21,320 nucleotides of DNA, taken from the NCBI GenBank assembly GCA_031268065.1, contig JAIRXX010000059.1:1-21320 (forward strand), read 5' to 3'. The number at the start of each line of letters is the position of its first letter. Position 1 is the first letter of the stretch. Under the pieces are notes generated by a model that was not told the DNA's origin, did no database searches, and saw only the letters and a program-made list of their open reading frames with translations. Below are positions 1-6,806 of this stretch, one piece after another. The position numbers were made by a program, and so were the translations under genes. This DNA comes from Propionibacteriaceae bacterium (GTDB lineage Bacteria; Actinomycetota; Actinomycetes; Propionibacteriales; Propionibacteriaceae).

Positions 1-1
1 G

Positions 2-145
2 GGGGCGCAGGCTGTGGTCCTGGGTTGCACCGAGATCGGGATGCTGGTCAAGACGGCGAGCCTGCCCAGCTACGACACCACTTTGATCCACGTTGCCGCT
101 GCGGCGGCTATAGCTTTGGCGGACCCTGACGACAAGGGGCAATGA
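2..145 (+). CDS. Asp/Glu racemase-family protein, C-terminal end (partial)
   Basis: This is the last 47 codons of a gene that begins before the window, read in the frame that opens at base 2 and ends with TGA. The peptide contains VVLGCTEIGMLV, the second active-site cysteine segment (GCTE) of the aspartate/glutamate racemase family, followed by a short helix with HVAAAAAIAL. In the family this cysteine acts as one of two acid/base residues that invert the alpha carbon of an amino acid. Hydantoin racemases and maleate isomerases share the fold, so the substrate cannot be told from this fragment. The downstream aldo/keto reductase converges on it with a gap of under 40 bases, so they are separate transcripts. 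The family call is good; the exact activity is open because the first half is missing. Confidence 0.7.
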   Translation, partial: GAQAVVLGCTEIGMLVKTASLPSYDTTLIHVAAAAAIALADPDDKGQ

Positions 146-183
146 GGGTGTCTTAGGCGAGTGCCGTGCGGTTGGGGGCGCGG

Positions 184-1230
184 CTATGCGGTCGCAGGCG
201 GAAGCAGACGGGCCATGACGGCCTCCATCTCGGCGTCGTCGCAGATCGCCTGGAAGTCGTGGCGGGGGGTGTAGCCCGCTTCCAGTGCCCGGATTTCGTC
301 GTCGGCCAGCTTGATGTCAAGCGAGGCCACCGCGTCATCGATTTGCCGCGCCGTGCTGGCGCCGACCAGCGGCGCGATGACGACTGGCTTGCCGCGCAGC
401 CAGGCCAGCGCGACTTGCGCCCGTTTGGCGCCGCGTGCCTTGGCGACGGCGCCCACGGCGTCGATCACAGCGCGGTCGGCGGCTTCGGTCGCCGGGGTGT
501 ACAACACGTCGGAGTAGGCGTCGCTACCACCTCGCACGGTCGACTTGGCCTCGCCCCACGGCCTGGCCAGGCGTCCGCGCGCCAGCGGGCTCCACACGAG
601 GGTTCCGACACCTTCGTCCAGGCAGAGCGGGATCATCTCGCGTTCCTCTTCGCGGGCGAGCAGGTTGTAGTGGTCCTGCATGGATACGAACCGCGCCCAG
701 CCGCGTTCGCGCTGGAGATGCAAGGCTTTGGCGAATTCCCACGCGGGCATGGAAGATGCCCCCAAGTAGCGCACCTTACCCGCTTTCACGAGGTCATGGA
801 GCGCTTCCAGGGTCTCTTCCAGCGGTGTGGTGTGGTCGTTGCGGTGTACCTGGTAAAGGTCGATGTAGTCGGTGCCGAGCCGGGCCAGCGAGTGCTCGAC
901 CTCCGCCATGATCGCCTTGCGGCTCAACCCCTTGCCATTGGGGCCGGATCGCATCTGGTGGCGCAATTTGGTGGCGATGACGATCTCGTCGCGGTCGGCG
1001 TAGTCCTTGAGCGCGCGCCCGAGGATTTCTTCGCTGGAGCCGAGCGAGTACATGTTGGCGGTGTCGAAGAAGTTGATGCCCGCTTCGAGGGCGTGCTTAA
1101 TCAGCGGGCGGCTCGCCTCTTCGTCCAGGGACCAAACGGGGTGGCCTCGGTTTGGGTCGCCGTAGGTCATCGCGCCGATGGCGATAGGAGAAACGTCGAG
1201 GCCGGTGGTGCCAAGCTTCACGTAGTGCAT
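184..1230 (-). CDS. aldo/keto reductase
   Basis: NADPH-dependent oxidoreductase of the aldo/keto reductase superfamily, predicted cytosolic, 348 residues, a usual length for bacterial AKRs. The catalytic tetrad is visible: Asp56 and Tyr61 in FFDTANMYS, Lys88 in IATKL, and His129 in DLYQVHRND. The C-terminal region has the expected cofactor-binding stretch (IAPLVGAST). The ATG start is supported by AGGAGG eight bases upstream. It is transcribed away from a TetR gene, and two copies of a palindromic element lie in the shared promoter region, so it is very likely the main target of that regulator. This arrangement is typical of a substrate-induced aldehyde or quinone detoxifying reductase. The natural substrate cannot be read from sequence. 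Confidence 0.92.
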   Translation of the reverse strand: MHYVKLGTTGLDVSPIAIGAMTYGDPNRGHPVWSLDEEASRPLIKHALEAGINFFDTANMYSLGSSEEILGRALKDYADRDEIVIATKLRHQMRSGPNGKGLSRKAIMAEVEHSLARLGTDYIDLYQVHRNDHTTPLEETLEALHDLVKAGKVRYLGASSMPAWEFAKALHLQRERGWARFVSMQDHYNLLAREEEREMIPLCLDEGVGTLVWSPLARGRLARPWGEAKSTVRGGSDAYSDVLYTPATEAADRAVIDAVGAVAKARGAKRAQVALAWLRGKPVVIAPLVGASTARQIDDAVASLDIKLADDEIRALEAGYTPRHDFQAICDDAEMEAVMARLLPPATA

Positions 1231-1260
1231 GTCGGATGCCTCCTGGTAGGCTAAAAATCG

Positions 1261-1312
1261 CGGAGAGTTCTCCGTAATTCAAACTAGGGGAGAGTTCTCC
1301 GCAAGTCAAACT
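1261..1312. promoter_or_regulatory. tandem palindromic operators overlapping the reductase promoters
   Basis: Two copies of a 24-base unit (1262-1285 and 1289-1312) repeat with a 27-base period and differ at only two positions. Each contains the near-perfect palindrome GGAGA-GT-TCTCC. On the minus strand the units place TTGACT 17 bases before TAGTTT, and TTGAAT 17 bases before GATTTT, with the palindrome filling the spacer. A repressor bound here would block RNA polymerase. Position between a TetR gene and a divergent reductase is the classic TetR arrangement. Seen: repeats and hexamers. Inferred: the binding protein. Confidence 0.75.
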
Positions 1313-1324
1313 GGAGCTGGACGC

Positions 1325-1927
1325 ATGGCAGGGACGACGACCACCTACCAGACTCAGCGCACAGCCGCCACCCAGAACCGGACGGCAATCCTCGCAGTCG
1401 CGGCTGAGTTGCTCAACGCCGACCCGGCTGCTTCGATGAACGAGATAGCAAAGAAGGCCGGTGTGGGCGCTGGAACGCTCTACCGGCATTTCCCTTCCCG
1501 CGCAGAGCTAATCCTCGCGGTCTACCAGCAGGACATCGAGAAGTTGGTCAACTCGGTCGACGATGTGTTGGCCGCCCAGCACTCGGCGCTCGACGCATTC
1601 ACGGCCTGGTTTGAAACGCTGGCCGCCTACGTCCGGGTCAAGCACGGCCTGGGCGAAGCGCTCCACACGGCGGCGGCCCAAGCAGTGGTCAACGATACCT
1701 ACGCCCCGGTCACGGCTGCTGTTGCAAGGCTGCTTGACGCCTGCGTGGCTGAGGGAAGCGTCGCGTCCGGACACGACCCCGCCGACGTGCTGCTTCTGAT
1801 GGGCTTTCTCTGGCGGGTCGCCCCCGGCGACGAAGGCATCGCCGGGGGCCGACGGCTCACGGCTATCGTCCTGGACGGAATCCGAACTCCCAACCGGTCC
1901 CGCGCCTTGGACCAGTCTGGGGCGTGA
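1325..1927 (+). CDS. TetR-family transcriptional regulator
   Basis: DNA-binding repressor of 200 residues. The N-terminal helix-turn-helix runs from about residue 20 to 67, with the signature IAKKAGVGAGTLYRHFPSRAEL. The rest is helical and matches the usual TetR ligand-binding region (VKHGLGEALHTAAA and DVLLLMGFLWRV). The ATG is preceded by GGAG at a suitable distance. It is divergent from an aldo/keto reductase, with a tandem palindrome between them that also sits in its own leader, so autoregulation is likely. A GNAT gene begins one base after its stop codon and is probably co-transcribed. The ligand is unknown. Confidence 0.92.
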   Translation: MAGTTTTYQTQRTAATQNRTAILAVAAELLNADPAASMNEIAKKAGVGAGTLYRHFPSRAELILAVYQQDIEKLVNSVDDVLAAQHSALDAFTAWFETLAAYVRVKHGLGEALHTAAAQAVVNDTYAPVTAAVARLLDACVAEGSVASGHDPADVLLLMGFLWRVAPGDEGIAGGRRLTAIVLDGIRTPNRSRALDQSGA

Positions 1928-1928
1928 G

Positions 1929-2444
1929 GTGATCCTTCAGACAAAGCGGCTGACGCTGCGGGAGATGACAGCGGATGACTTGGGGGCGTTGCAAGCCATC
2001 ATGGGTGATGCGGAGACGATGGCTGCCTACGCGGGGCCGTTCCCGGACACAGAGGTGGCGGCCTGGCTGAATCGCCAGCTGGCCAACTACCAGCGGTACG
2101 GCTATGGGCTTTGGGCCGTCGAGTGGGAAGGGCGCGTCATCGGGCAATGCGGGCTGACTAGGCAATTGATCGCCGGAGCTGACGTGCTGGAGGTCGGCTA
2201 CCTGTTCAATCGGGCGTACTGGCACTGCGGCTATGCGACAGAGGCGGCGCGGGCCTGCATAGCCTACGCTTTCGAGCACGGCTTGGCCGATGAGGTCTGG
2301 GCGCAGGTCCGAGACAGCAATACCGCCTCTGGGCGGGTAGCCGAACGCCTCGGCATGACTTTGAAGGCCACCTTCACCAAGCATTATCGCGGCGTTGACA
2401 TGCCCCACTTGGGCTTTAGCGTTCTGGAGCGCAAAGAGGGCTGA
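1929..2444 (+). CDS. GNAT-family N-acetyltransferase (RimJ/RimL-like)
   Basis: Acetyl-CoA-dependent acetyltransferase of 171 residues, cytosolic. The start MILQTKRLTLREM is typical of the RimJ/RimL-type subgroup (first strand LxTxRLxLR). The acetyl-CoA pyrophosphate loop is seen as WHCGYATEA at residues 98-106, and the later N131-T-A-S-GRVAERLGM segment is the usual motif B. The start is a GTG one base after the stop of the TetR gene, with only a weak ribosome binding site, so translation is probably coupled. Such proteins acetylate ribosomal protein N-termini, amino sugars or small toxic amines. Nothing here fixes the acceptor. Confidence 0.88.
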   Translation: MILQTKRLTLREMTADDLGALQAIMGDAETMAAYAGPFPDTEVAAWLNRQLANYQRYGYGLWAVEWEGRVIGQCGLTRQLIAGADVLEVGYLFNRAYWHCGYATEAARACIAYAFEHGLADEVWAQVRDSNTASGRVAERLGMTLKATFTKHYRGVDMPHLGFSVLERKEG

Positions 2445-2483
2445 CCTGGCGCTGATTCAGGATGCCACCTTCGTTAGCACCGC

Positions 2484-2960
2484 TCAGGACAGGGCTGCTG
2501 CCAGCGCCGCGATAGCGTCCGTATCGATGGCGGACACTGATTCGGTGACGCCGACTATCTTCTTGACGATGGCGCGTTCGATGAAGCTGAGTTTGTCGAA
2601 CTGGAATTCACCACCGGTGAACCATGCGCCGACCGCGTGAGAGCGCAGCGTTTCGGGGAACGCGGAGGCCACTTCGGTCTCGCGCTTTGCGGGGTCTGGT
2701 TCCATGCCGCACACGAACAAAGCCAGCGGCAAGGCACCGAGGGCGGCAGCGTTTGCCGCAATGAACGTTTTGACGTGCTTGTCTGGCTCGCCGGCATAGA
2801 TGGGGCCTCCCAGTGCCACGGCGTCAAAGGCGGCGATATCGGGACGCGGAGTGTCCTTGAGGTTGATGAGTGTTGCGCTGCCCAGCGCGTCGGCGATTCG
2901 GGAGGCTACCTTGGCGGTGGTGCCGTGCTTGCTGAAGTAGATAACTGCGGTATTGGTCAC
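2484..2960 (-). CDS. flavodoxin-domain protein (HemG-like)
   Basis: FMN-binding flavodoxin-fold protein. The phosphate-binding loop is at the start of the domain (VIYFSKHGTTAKVA), followed by ALGGPIYAGEPDKHV, a loop typical of the flavodoxin group that includes menaquinone-dependent protoporphyrinogen oxidase HemG. I choose the GTG that gives VTNTAVIYFSKHG (158 residues), because the open frame extends 53 codons further up with low-complexity sequence that lacks homology to the fold. No Shine-Dalgarno is visible, but TACTGT ends seven bases before the GTG, which fits a leaderless transcript. An ATG 24 codons upstream (position 3032) is the alternative. It converges with the GNAT gene and is divergent from the hydrolase. 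Haem synthesis or general redox role cannot be separated from sequence. Confidence 0.8.
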   Translation of the reverse strand: MTNTAVIYFSKHGTTAKVASRIADALGSATLINLKDTPRPDIAAFDAVALGGPIYAGEPDKHVKTFIAANAAALGALPLALFVCGMEPDPAKRETEVASAFPETLRSHAVGAWFTGGEFQFDKLSFIERAIVKKIVGVTESVSAIDTDAIAALAAALS

Positions 2961-3086
2961 CCGAGCAACAGTAACCGGCGATGCCTTGGCATAGGGCGAA
3001 GAACGACCCCAGGTTGACCCTGAATCGTCCATTAGTGGTAGGGCAAGTTCCGCTCCCGCCCGCAAAGGCAGCGCCGCGATGGGGAA

Positions 3087-3125
3087 ACGCCTGTGCCTGC
3101 CGGACGCCGCCTCGGGCACAGGCGT
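3087..3125. repeat. 11-bp perfect inverted repeat upstream of the hydrolase gene
   Basis: ACGCCTGTGCC (3087-3097) and its exact complement GGCACAGGCGT (3115-3125) are separated by 17 bases. The element lies in the gap between the divergent flavodoxin and hydrolase genes, ending 25 bases before the hydrolase ribosome binding site. It could be an operator or an RNA hairpin in the leader. There is no T-run after it, so it is not a standard terminator. Confidence 0.5.
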
Positions 3126-3163
3126 AGTGTTCTTGCAGATGGCCGTTTGGGAGGAGGTTGGTT

Positions 3164-4072
3164 TTGCCGATTCCGCAATGGTGCGCCGATGGCGTCGCCA
3201 AGCTCGCGCAGAGAGCGCCGGGTTCGGCGCGGATCGCGTCGGATATCGCGTTCGCAGACATTCCAGCTACGACACTCGATGCCAGGGTACCCACCCGGCA
3301 CGGCCCGGTGCCGGTCACTGTCTACCTGCCCGAGGCCGAGCCGAGCAGCGCCGGGGTGTACATCAACCTGCACGGCGGGGGCTTTGTGATGCGCCACCCG
3401 GAGCAGGACGATCCGCTCTGCCGTTTCATCGCCGCCCGCGCCGGGGTGTCTGTGGTCAATGTTGACTACATTCCAGCCCCGCAGTCTAGGTTTCCCGGGC
3501 CGGTCGAGCAGGCGTTCGACGTCGCGCTTTGGGCAGCCGCTCCGGGACGCCCTTGGGACGGCAGCCGTATCGCGGTGGGCGGCCAATCGGCGGGCGGGGC
3601 GTTGGCGGCGGGTACCGCGCGGCTGGCCCTCGAAAGGGGTGCGCCCAAGATCGCCTTGCAGGTTCTGCTCTATCCGCCACTGGACCTCTGTGTTCCCGCG
3701 CGGAGCAAGATGGCGAAGGGCAAGGAGTCATTCTTGGCCAGGATGGGACCGGCTTTCGATGCCGCCTATTGCCCCGACCCGCAGGACCGGCAGGACCGGC
3801 TCATTTCCCCGGCGGGGAAGGCGGACCAGGCCAGCATCGTCGGCATAGCTCCAGCCCTGGTGGTAACCGCAGGTCGGGACATACTGCGCGACGAGGCTGT
3901 GCGCTACGCCTCCCGCCTTGGCGACGCGGGTGCGCTAATAGGGCACATCGACATTCCCAGCGTCGGCCACGGCTTCAACATCTTGGGTGCCCCGCGCGAG
4001 ATCGTGCTGCCGGTCTACCAGCGCATCGCACGGGAAGCGAGCCGTGCGGTAGGCGGCGTGTACCTTGCGTAA
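3164..4072 (+). CDS. alpha/beta hydrolase, HSL-type esterase
   Basis: Serine hydrolase of the hormone-sensitive-lipase (bacterial family IV esterase) type, about 302 residues. All key elements are present: oxyanion-hole HGGG at about 70-73, nucleophile Ser142 in GGQSAGG, Asp239 in VVTAGRDILRDE, and His269 in SVGHGF. The family hydrolyses short-chain esters and lactones. The start is a TTG: GAGGAGG lies six bases before TTG-CCG, which is a better fit than the TTG two codons earlier that abuts the binding site. There is no signal peptide, so it should be cytosolic. It stands alone, divergent from the flavodoxin gene, with a perfect inverted repeat in its leader. Physiological ester unknown. Confidence 0.9.
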   Translation: MPIPQWCADGVAKLAQRAPGSARIASDIAFADIPATTLDARVPTRHGPVPVTVYLPEAEPSSAGVYINLHGGGFVMRHPEQDDPLCRFIAARAGVSVVNVDYIPAPQSRFPGPVEQAFDVALWAAAPGRPWDGSRIAVGGQSAGGALAAGTARLALERGAPKIALQVLLYPPLDLCVPARSKMAKGKESFLARMGPAFDAAYCPDPQDRQDRLISPAGKADQASIVGIAPALVVTAGRDILRDEAVRYASRLGDAGALIGHIDIPSVGHGFNILGAPREIVLPVYQRIAREASRAVGGVYLA

Positions 4073-4106
4073 CCAGCCCAACGGCTTTTGGCCCGCGGGA
4101 CTCTAA

Positions 4107-4146
4107 CCCCACGAGCCGCTAGCCCAAGGGGCGGCGTTGGGGCTTT
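4107..4146 (+). terminator. possible terminator of the hydrolase gene
   Basis: An imperfect GC-rich hairpin: CCCCA (4107-4111) pairs with TGGGG (4138-4142), and GCCGC (4115-4119) with GCGGC (4131-4135), with a small internal bulge. It is followed only by CTTT, so the U-run is poor. Position 35 bases after the hydrolase stop supports the call; the weak tail lowers it. Confidence 0.35.
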
Positions 4147-4328
4147 GCCCTAGCTGATCTGCTAGCCGTCGTTTAGCTGAAACGTTGGCCCAGCCGATGC
4201 AGTTGGGATAGCCGTAGTTTGGTCTGGACTCCCGCGCAGGACAGCGTTGGAATGGCGGCGGCAATGGTCTGTTCGACATGGCGCGTTCAAGTCGAATCGC
4301 CGTCTTCCGTGGCTTGTGATCTGGCCGT

Positions 4329-4370
4329 TTGACTCCGACGGGAAACGCTACTAGGTTAATAGAGACCTAG
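4329..4370 (+). promoter_or_regulatory. padR promoter with overlapping operator
   Basis: TTGACT (4329-4334) lies 17 bases before TAGGTT (4352-4357). The perfect inverted repeat CTAGGT-N8-ACCTAG (4351-4370) covers the -10 box and start site. An inverted repeat with an eight-base gap is the usual geometry of PadR operators, so PadR autorepression is likely. Confidence 0.7.
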
Positions 4371-4388
4371 CAACGAAAGGACTTAGGG

Positions 4389-5312
4389 ATGCAGTTGGAT
4401 GATGCGATCCTCGGATTGGTCAGTTGCGCCCCGATGAGCGGCTACGACTTGAAGAAGACCCTGAGCCGTTCCCCGTTATTCGGCTGGTCGGGCGGCAGCA
4501 ACCAGGTTTACAAGGCGCTCGGTGAACTGGAGAAGGCCGGATACCTGGAGAGCGAGTTGGTCCCAGGCGTAGCTGCCCCGGCAAAGAAGGCCTATCGGGT
4601 GACGAAACGGGGTCTGGATCATCTTCGGAAGTCTGCCTTGGAATTGCCGGAGCCGCCGAGCGTGCGGCGGCCATTCGCGCTGCAACTGCTTTTCGGCGCC
4701 GGTGTGTCCCGCGAAGAGTTGGCGGCGCAGTTGGACGCCTATGAGGGCGAGGTCCGGGGGATGATGGTGGCCGCCAGCGTCGAACTGCTGCCCGGCATCA
4801 CCGAAATCTCTGCTTACCAACGCGCGGTGCTCGACGCCTGCGCGGAGAGTTTCACGGAATTTTACAGCGGTGAATTGGCTTGGATCGACCACGTTCGCAC
4901 AGGGGTGCTTCCGCTCGCGGCCAGCCATCCAACGCCCGTTATTCGGGAAAAGCTGGTTTGCGAGGTGCGCGAGGTGGATGGCGTTCGCTTTGTGGCGGTA
5001 GTGCGCGGCCAGCTGCGCCAAGATGGCGACGGTTTGGCAATCGTGACGGCCTGTGTTGAGAACGACATCAATCTGGCGTTGCTGCCCGCCTCCTGCCTGG
5101 CGGAGGAATTTCGCTCCCTGTCGTCCAGAGTGGCCGGTTCGATCGTGGGCAAGCTGGCCAACTACCGTATCCGGGCTGCCGCCGTGCTGGACCCCGAGAC
5201 TGCCAGCGGCGCGTTCCAGAGTTTCGCCTTGGAGGCGAACCGGGGCAACCAATTCCACGTCACCGCGAGCGAGGCGCAGGCCATCGCCTGGCTGAAGGCT
5301 GGAGGCGTATGA
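4389..5312 (+). CDS. PadR-family regulator fused to a DUF4180-like domain
   Basis: A 307-residue protein in three parts. Residues 1-85 form a PadR winged helix (ILGLVSCAPMSGYDLKK, then YKALGELEKAGYLESE and the wing ending in YRVTKRG). Residues 95-180 are a helical dimerisation region like the PadR C-terminal domain. Residues 187-304 resemble a complete DUF4180 domain, including LLPASCLAEEF, KLANYRIRAAAVLD and the hallmark EANRGNQFHV. Ordinary PadR proteins are about 180 residues, so this is a genuine extension. The ATG follows a promoter whose -10 box is covered by a CTAGGT-N8-ACCTAG palindrome, implying autorepression. A 19-codon reading frame overlaps its stop. The extra domain may be the sensor, but no function is established that I know of. 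Confidence 0.88.
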   Translation: MQLDDAILGLVSCAPMSGYDLKKTLSRSPLFGWSGGSNQVYKALGELEKAGYLESELVPGVAAPAKKAYRVTKRGLDHLRKSALELPEPPSVRRPFALQLLFGAGVSREELAAQLDAYEGEVRGMMVAASVELLPGITEISAYQRAVLDACAESFTEFYSGELAWIDHVRTGVLPLAASHPTPVIREKLVCEVREVDGVRFVAVVRGQLRQDGDGLAIVTACVENDINLALLPASCLAEEFRSLSSRVAGSIVGKLANYRIRAAAVLDPETASGAFQSFALEANRGNQFHVTASEAQAIAWLKAGGV

Positions 5313-5368
5313 GCGGCTGGAAGACCTTTGGCTCGTCCACCAAGCGCGGTGGAGGTGGAGTTCGCTAA
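5309..5368 (+). CDS. possible 19-residue small protein overlapping padR stop
   Basis: An ATG overlaps the padR stop codon as ATGA and has GGAGG just before it, the arrangement of translational coupling. The peptide is MSGWKTFGSSTKRGGGGVR: basic, Gly-rich, no membrane segment and no recognised homology. It could be a real small protein, a remnant of a longer downstream gene, or chance. Support is only the binding site and the coupling geometry. Confidence 0.3.
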   Translation: MSGWKTFGSSTKRGGGGVR

Positions 5369-5505
5369 GCCATCGCCGCTGTCAGGGGGGCGTTCAACGG
5401 CAAAAGGTTGGGATGGAAGTGAGGGCTTCTAGCGTGCGGGATCGGTCAGCGAACGAGACACATTGGCCAAATATGCGCAGGCTTGTTGATAGACTTGCCC
5501 CTGCG

Positions 5506-5556
5506 ACGAGCGGTGCCCAGCCACGTAAGACCAGTTGGGCCGCACCGCTCGTTTTT
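5506..5556 (+). promoter_or_regulatory. leader hairpin with U-run (attenuator or terminator-like)
   Basis: ACGAGCGGTGC (5506-5516) and its perfect complement GCACCGCTCGT (5542-5552) form an 11-bp GC-rich stem with a 25-base loop, followed directly by a run of T (5552-5556). Inside the loop CCA and TGG (5517-5519, 5536-5538) could extend the stem. It ends 13 bases before the AGGAGG of the DUF2798-type gene. It could end transcripts from padR, or act as an attenuator or protein/ligand-sensing leader. I do not recognise it as a known riboswitch. Confidence 0.55.
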
Positions 5557-5578
5557 CGTTGCCCGGACAGGAGGAAAT

Positions 5579-6037
5579 ATGCCGCAAAGCAGGAAGCAGG
5601 ACGCGGTTTTCACGCTGATGATGGTCGGGATGATGGTTCTCGGAATGAACGTCTACAACGTGATCTTGCACTCAGGGATTGGTCCTGGCTTCTTGGCTCA
5701 AATCGCCATCGGGGCCGGTCCGGCGTTCTTGGTCGCCTTGGCCCTGACTGTGGTGTTCGTGAACCGTGCCGCCAAGGCGCTGACCCGGCTGATGCCGATC
5801 AACAAGCAGTCCCGCTGGCAGGTAATCCTAGTCACCTCCTGCTTCATGATGGCGATGATGGTCACCTTGATGTCTGCTTACGCGACCGTCATCAACAATG
5901 GATTGAACAGCCAGTTCCTGCCCGCCTGGGGTGCCGCCGTTTCGTTAAATATCTTGGCCGCCCTGCCCATGCAGTTGCTCATCGTAGGCCCAGCATCGCG
6001 CCTGGTCCTCCGCGCGATCCAAAGCCGTCAGGGTTGA
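5579..6037 (+). CDS. DUF2798-type four-helix membrane protein
   Basis: A 152-residue integral membrane protein. Four hydrophobic segments are clear, at about 10-30, 38-62, 80-104 and 115-138. The pattern resembles DUF2798 proteins: a short charged N-terminus MPQSRKQ, first helix ending in NVYNVIL, a helix with GPAFLVALALTVVFV, and a last helix with ALPMQLLIVGPASR. The function of the family is unknown. The ATG is fixed by AGGAGG five bases upstream; the frame is open 32 codons further up but has no equivalent signal. A strong hairpin precedes the gene, and it lies downstream of the PadR-DUF4180 gene in the same orientation, so it is a candidate PadR target. Confidence 0.82.
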   Translation: MPQSRKQDAVFTLMMVGMMVLGMNVYNVILHSGIGPGFLAQIAIGAGPAFLVALALTVVFVNRAAKALTRLMPINKQSRWQVILVTSCFMMAMMVTLMSAYATVINNGLNSQFLPAWGAAVSLNILAALPMQLLIVGPASRLVLRAIQSRQG

Positions 6038-6110
6038 GTTTTGGCTTGCTCTGATGGCAGCTGGCGGGGGTTAATTCTTAGGCAGAAAGGGAGGTAGCCG
6101 AGCATTTAAA

Positions 6111-6144
6111 TTGGAACGATGGTCCAGATTGAGCTATATTGGAC
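6111..6144 (+). promoter_or_regulatory. promoter and putative operator of the tetR-MFS operon
   Basis: TTGGAA (6111-6116) is 18 bases before TATATT (6135-6140). The inverted repeat GTCCA-N13-TGGAC (6122-6126 and 6140-6144) spans the spacer and -10 box, so a bound repressor would exclude polymerase. TetR autoregulation is inferred from position. Confidence 0.6.
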
Positions 6145-6173
6145 GTTAAGTACAGTTTAGATGGAGGGTGGTC

Positions 6174-6806
6174 ATGCCCAAGGGACTCACTCGGAAGCGG
6201 GATGCGCGGTTGGCTGCGATCTTGGATGCGGCTGAGAGATTATTCGTGGAGAAGGGGTACGAGGCCACCACCGTAGCCGACGTTTTGGACACGGTTGGCA
6301 TGGGCAAGGGCACTTTCTACCACTACTTCAACTCAAAGGAAGAAGTGCTGTGGGCGGTCGTGGAGCGCTTGACGGCCACCCTTGTCCAACGTGCCAGCGC
6401 CATCGCGGATGCGCCCGGTTTGGACGCCCACTCGAAGATGGTTCAGCTGATTGCGGCGATCAATATCGCCCAGACTCCTGACGGGGCGATCATCGACGAG
6501 TTGCACCATCCGGCAAACGCGCAGATGCACCGCCAGACCTTGGTCGAGACCATCCGCCAGGTTGCCCCGATCATGGCCGACATCGTGGGGCAGGGGATAG
6601 CTGAAGGCGTTTACTCGACGCCGCGCCCGTTGGAAAGCGTCGAATTCTTGTTGGTGGGTATCTCAGCGATTTTTGACGAGGGCTACTTCGTTTGGGCGCC
6701 AGAGGAATTCGCCTCCCGCGCGGCAGAGGCGTCGCGGGTCGCCGAATTGGTGCTGGGCGCCAAGCGGGGAAGTTTTGATTTCCTCGTTGGCCGAGTGGCG
6801 GGGTGA
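6174..6806 (+). CDS. TetR-family transcriptional regulator
   Basis: A 210-residue repressor with the helix-turn-helix at about residues 12-58, including the signature VGMGKGTFYHYFNSKEEVLW. The C-terminal half is the variable ligand-binding part, with the segment IDELHHPANAQMHRQ common in TetR proteins linked to exporters. I take the ATG (MPKGLTRK) with GGAGGG five bases upstream rather than the in-frame GTG two codons earlier that overlaps the binding site. It overlaps the following MFS gene by GTGA, so both are one transcript, and the promoter carries an inverted repeat. The likely role is drug- or metabolite-responsive control of that exporter. Confidence 0.92.
   Translation: MPKGLTRKRDARLAAILDAAERLFVEKGYEATTVADVLDTVGMGKGTFYHYFNSKEEVLWAVVERLTATLVQRASAIADAPGLDAHSKMVQLIAAINIAQTPDGAIIDELHHPANAQMHRQTLVETIRQVAPIMADIVGQGIAEGVYSTPRPLESVEFLLVGISAIFDEGYFVWAPEEFASRAAEASRVAELVLGAKRGSFDFLVGRVAG

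Larger units (their letters stand above)
4073..4388. other. 316-base intergenic region
   Basis: No convincing gene is seen on either strand. The left end holds a GC-rich hairpin after the hydrolase gene. The right end holds the padR promoter and operator. The middle has short inverted repeats only (CTAGC-N6-GCTAG at 4150-4165 and CGTTT-N5-AAACG at 4170-4184), whose meaning is unclear. Confidence 0.6.

Noticed and set aside
166..1254. Long plus-strand open frame of about 360 codons
   Set aside because: It is the antisense shadow of the aldo/keto reductase, whose tetrad and ribosome binding site are clear on the minus strand; the plus-strand protein shows no family pattern.
2961..3119. N-terminal 53-codon extension of the flavodoxin-domain protein
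   Set aside because: No ribosome binding site, low-complexity sequence before the flavodoxin fold begins, and the extended length exceeds the fold; a GTG directly before the domain is a better start.
4150..4184. Short inverted repeats as an attachment site or insertion-sequence end
   Set aside because: Five-base arms only, no flanking direct repeat and no integrase or transposase gene nearby.
4476..5258. Minus-strand open frame opposite padR
   Set aside because: No start signal or recognisable domain, and it lies fully inside the PadR-DUF4180 gene.
5506..5556. Known riboswitch in the DUF2798 leader
   Set aside because: The stem is real but I could not match the loop to fluoride, guanidine, preQ1 or SAM classes, so it is reported only as an attenuator-like hairpin.
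5413..6054. Alternative plus-strand frame across the DUF2798-type gene
   Set aside because: Arg/Gly/Asp-rich and featureless; the overlapping frame has AGGAGG and four clear membrane helices.
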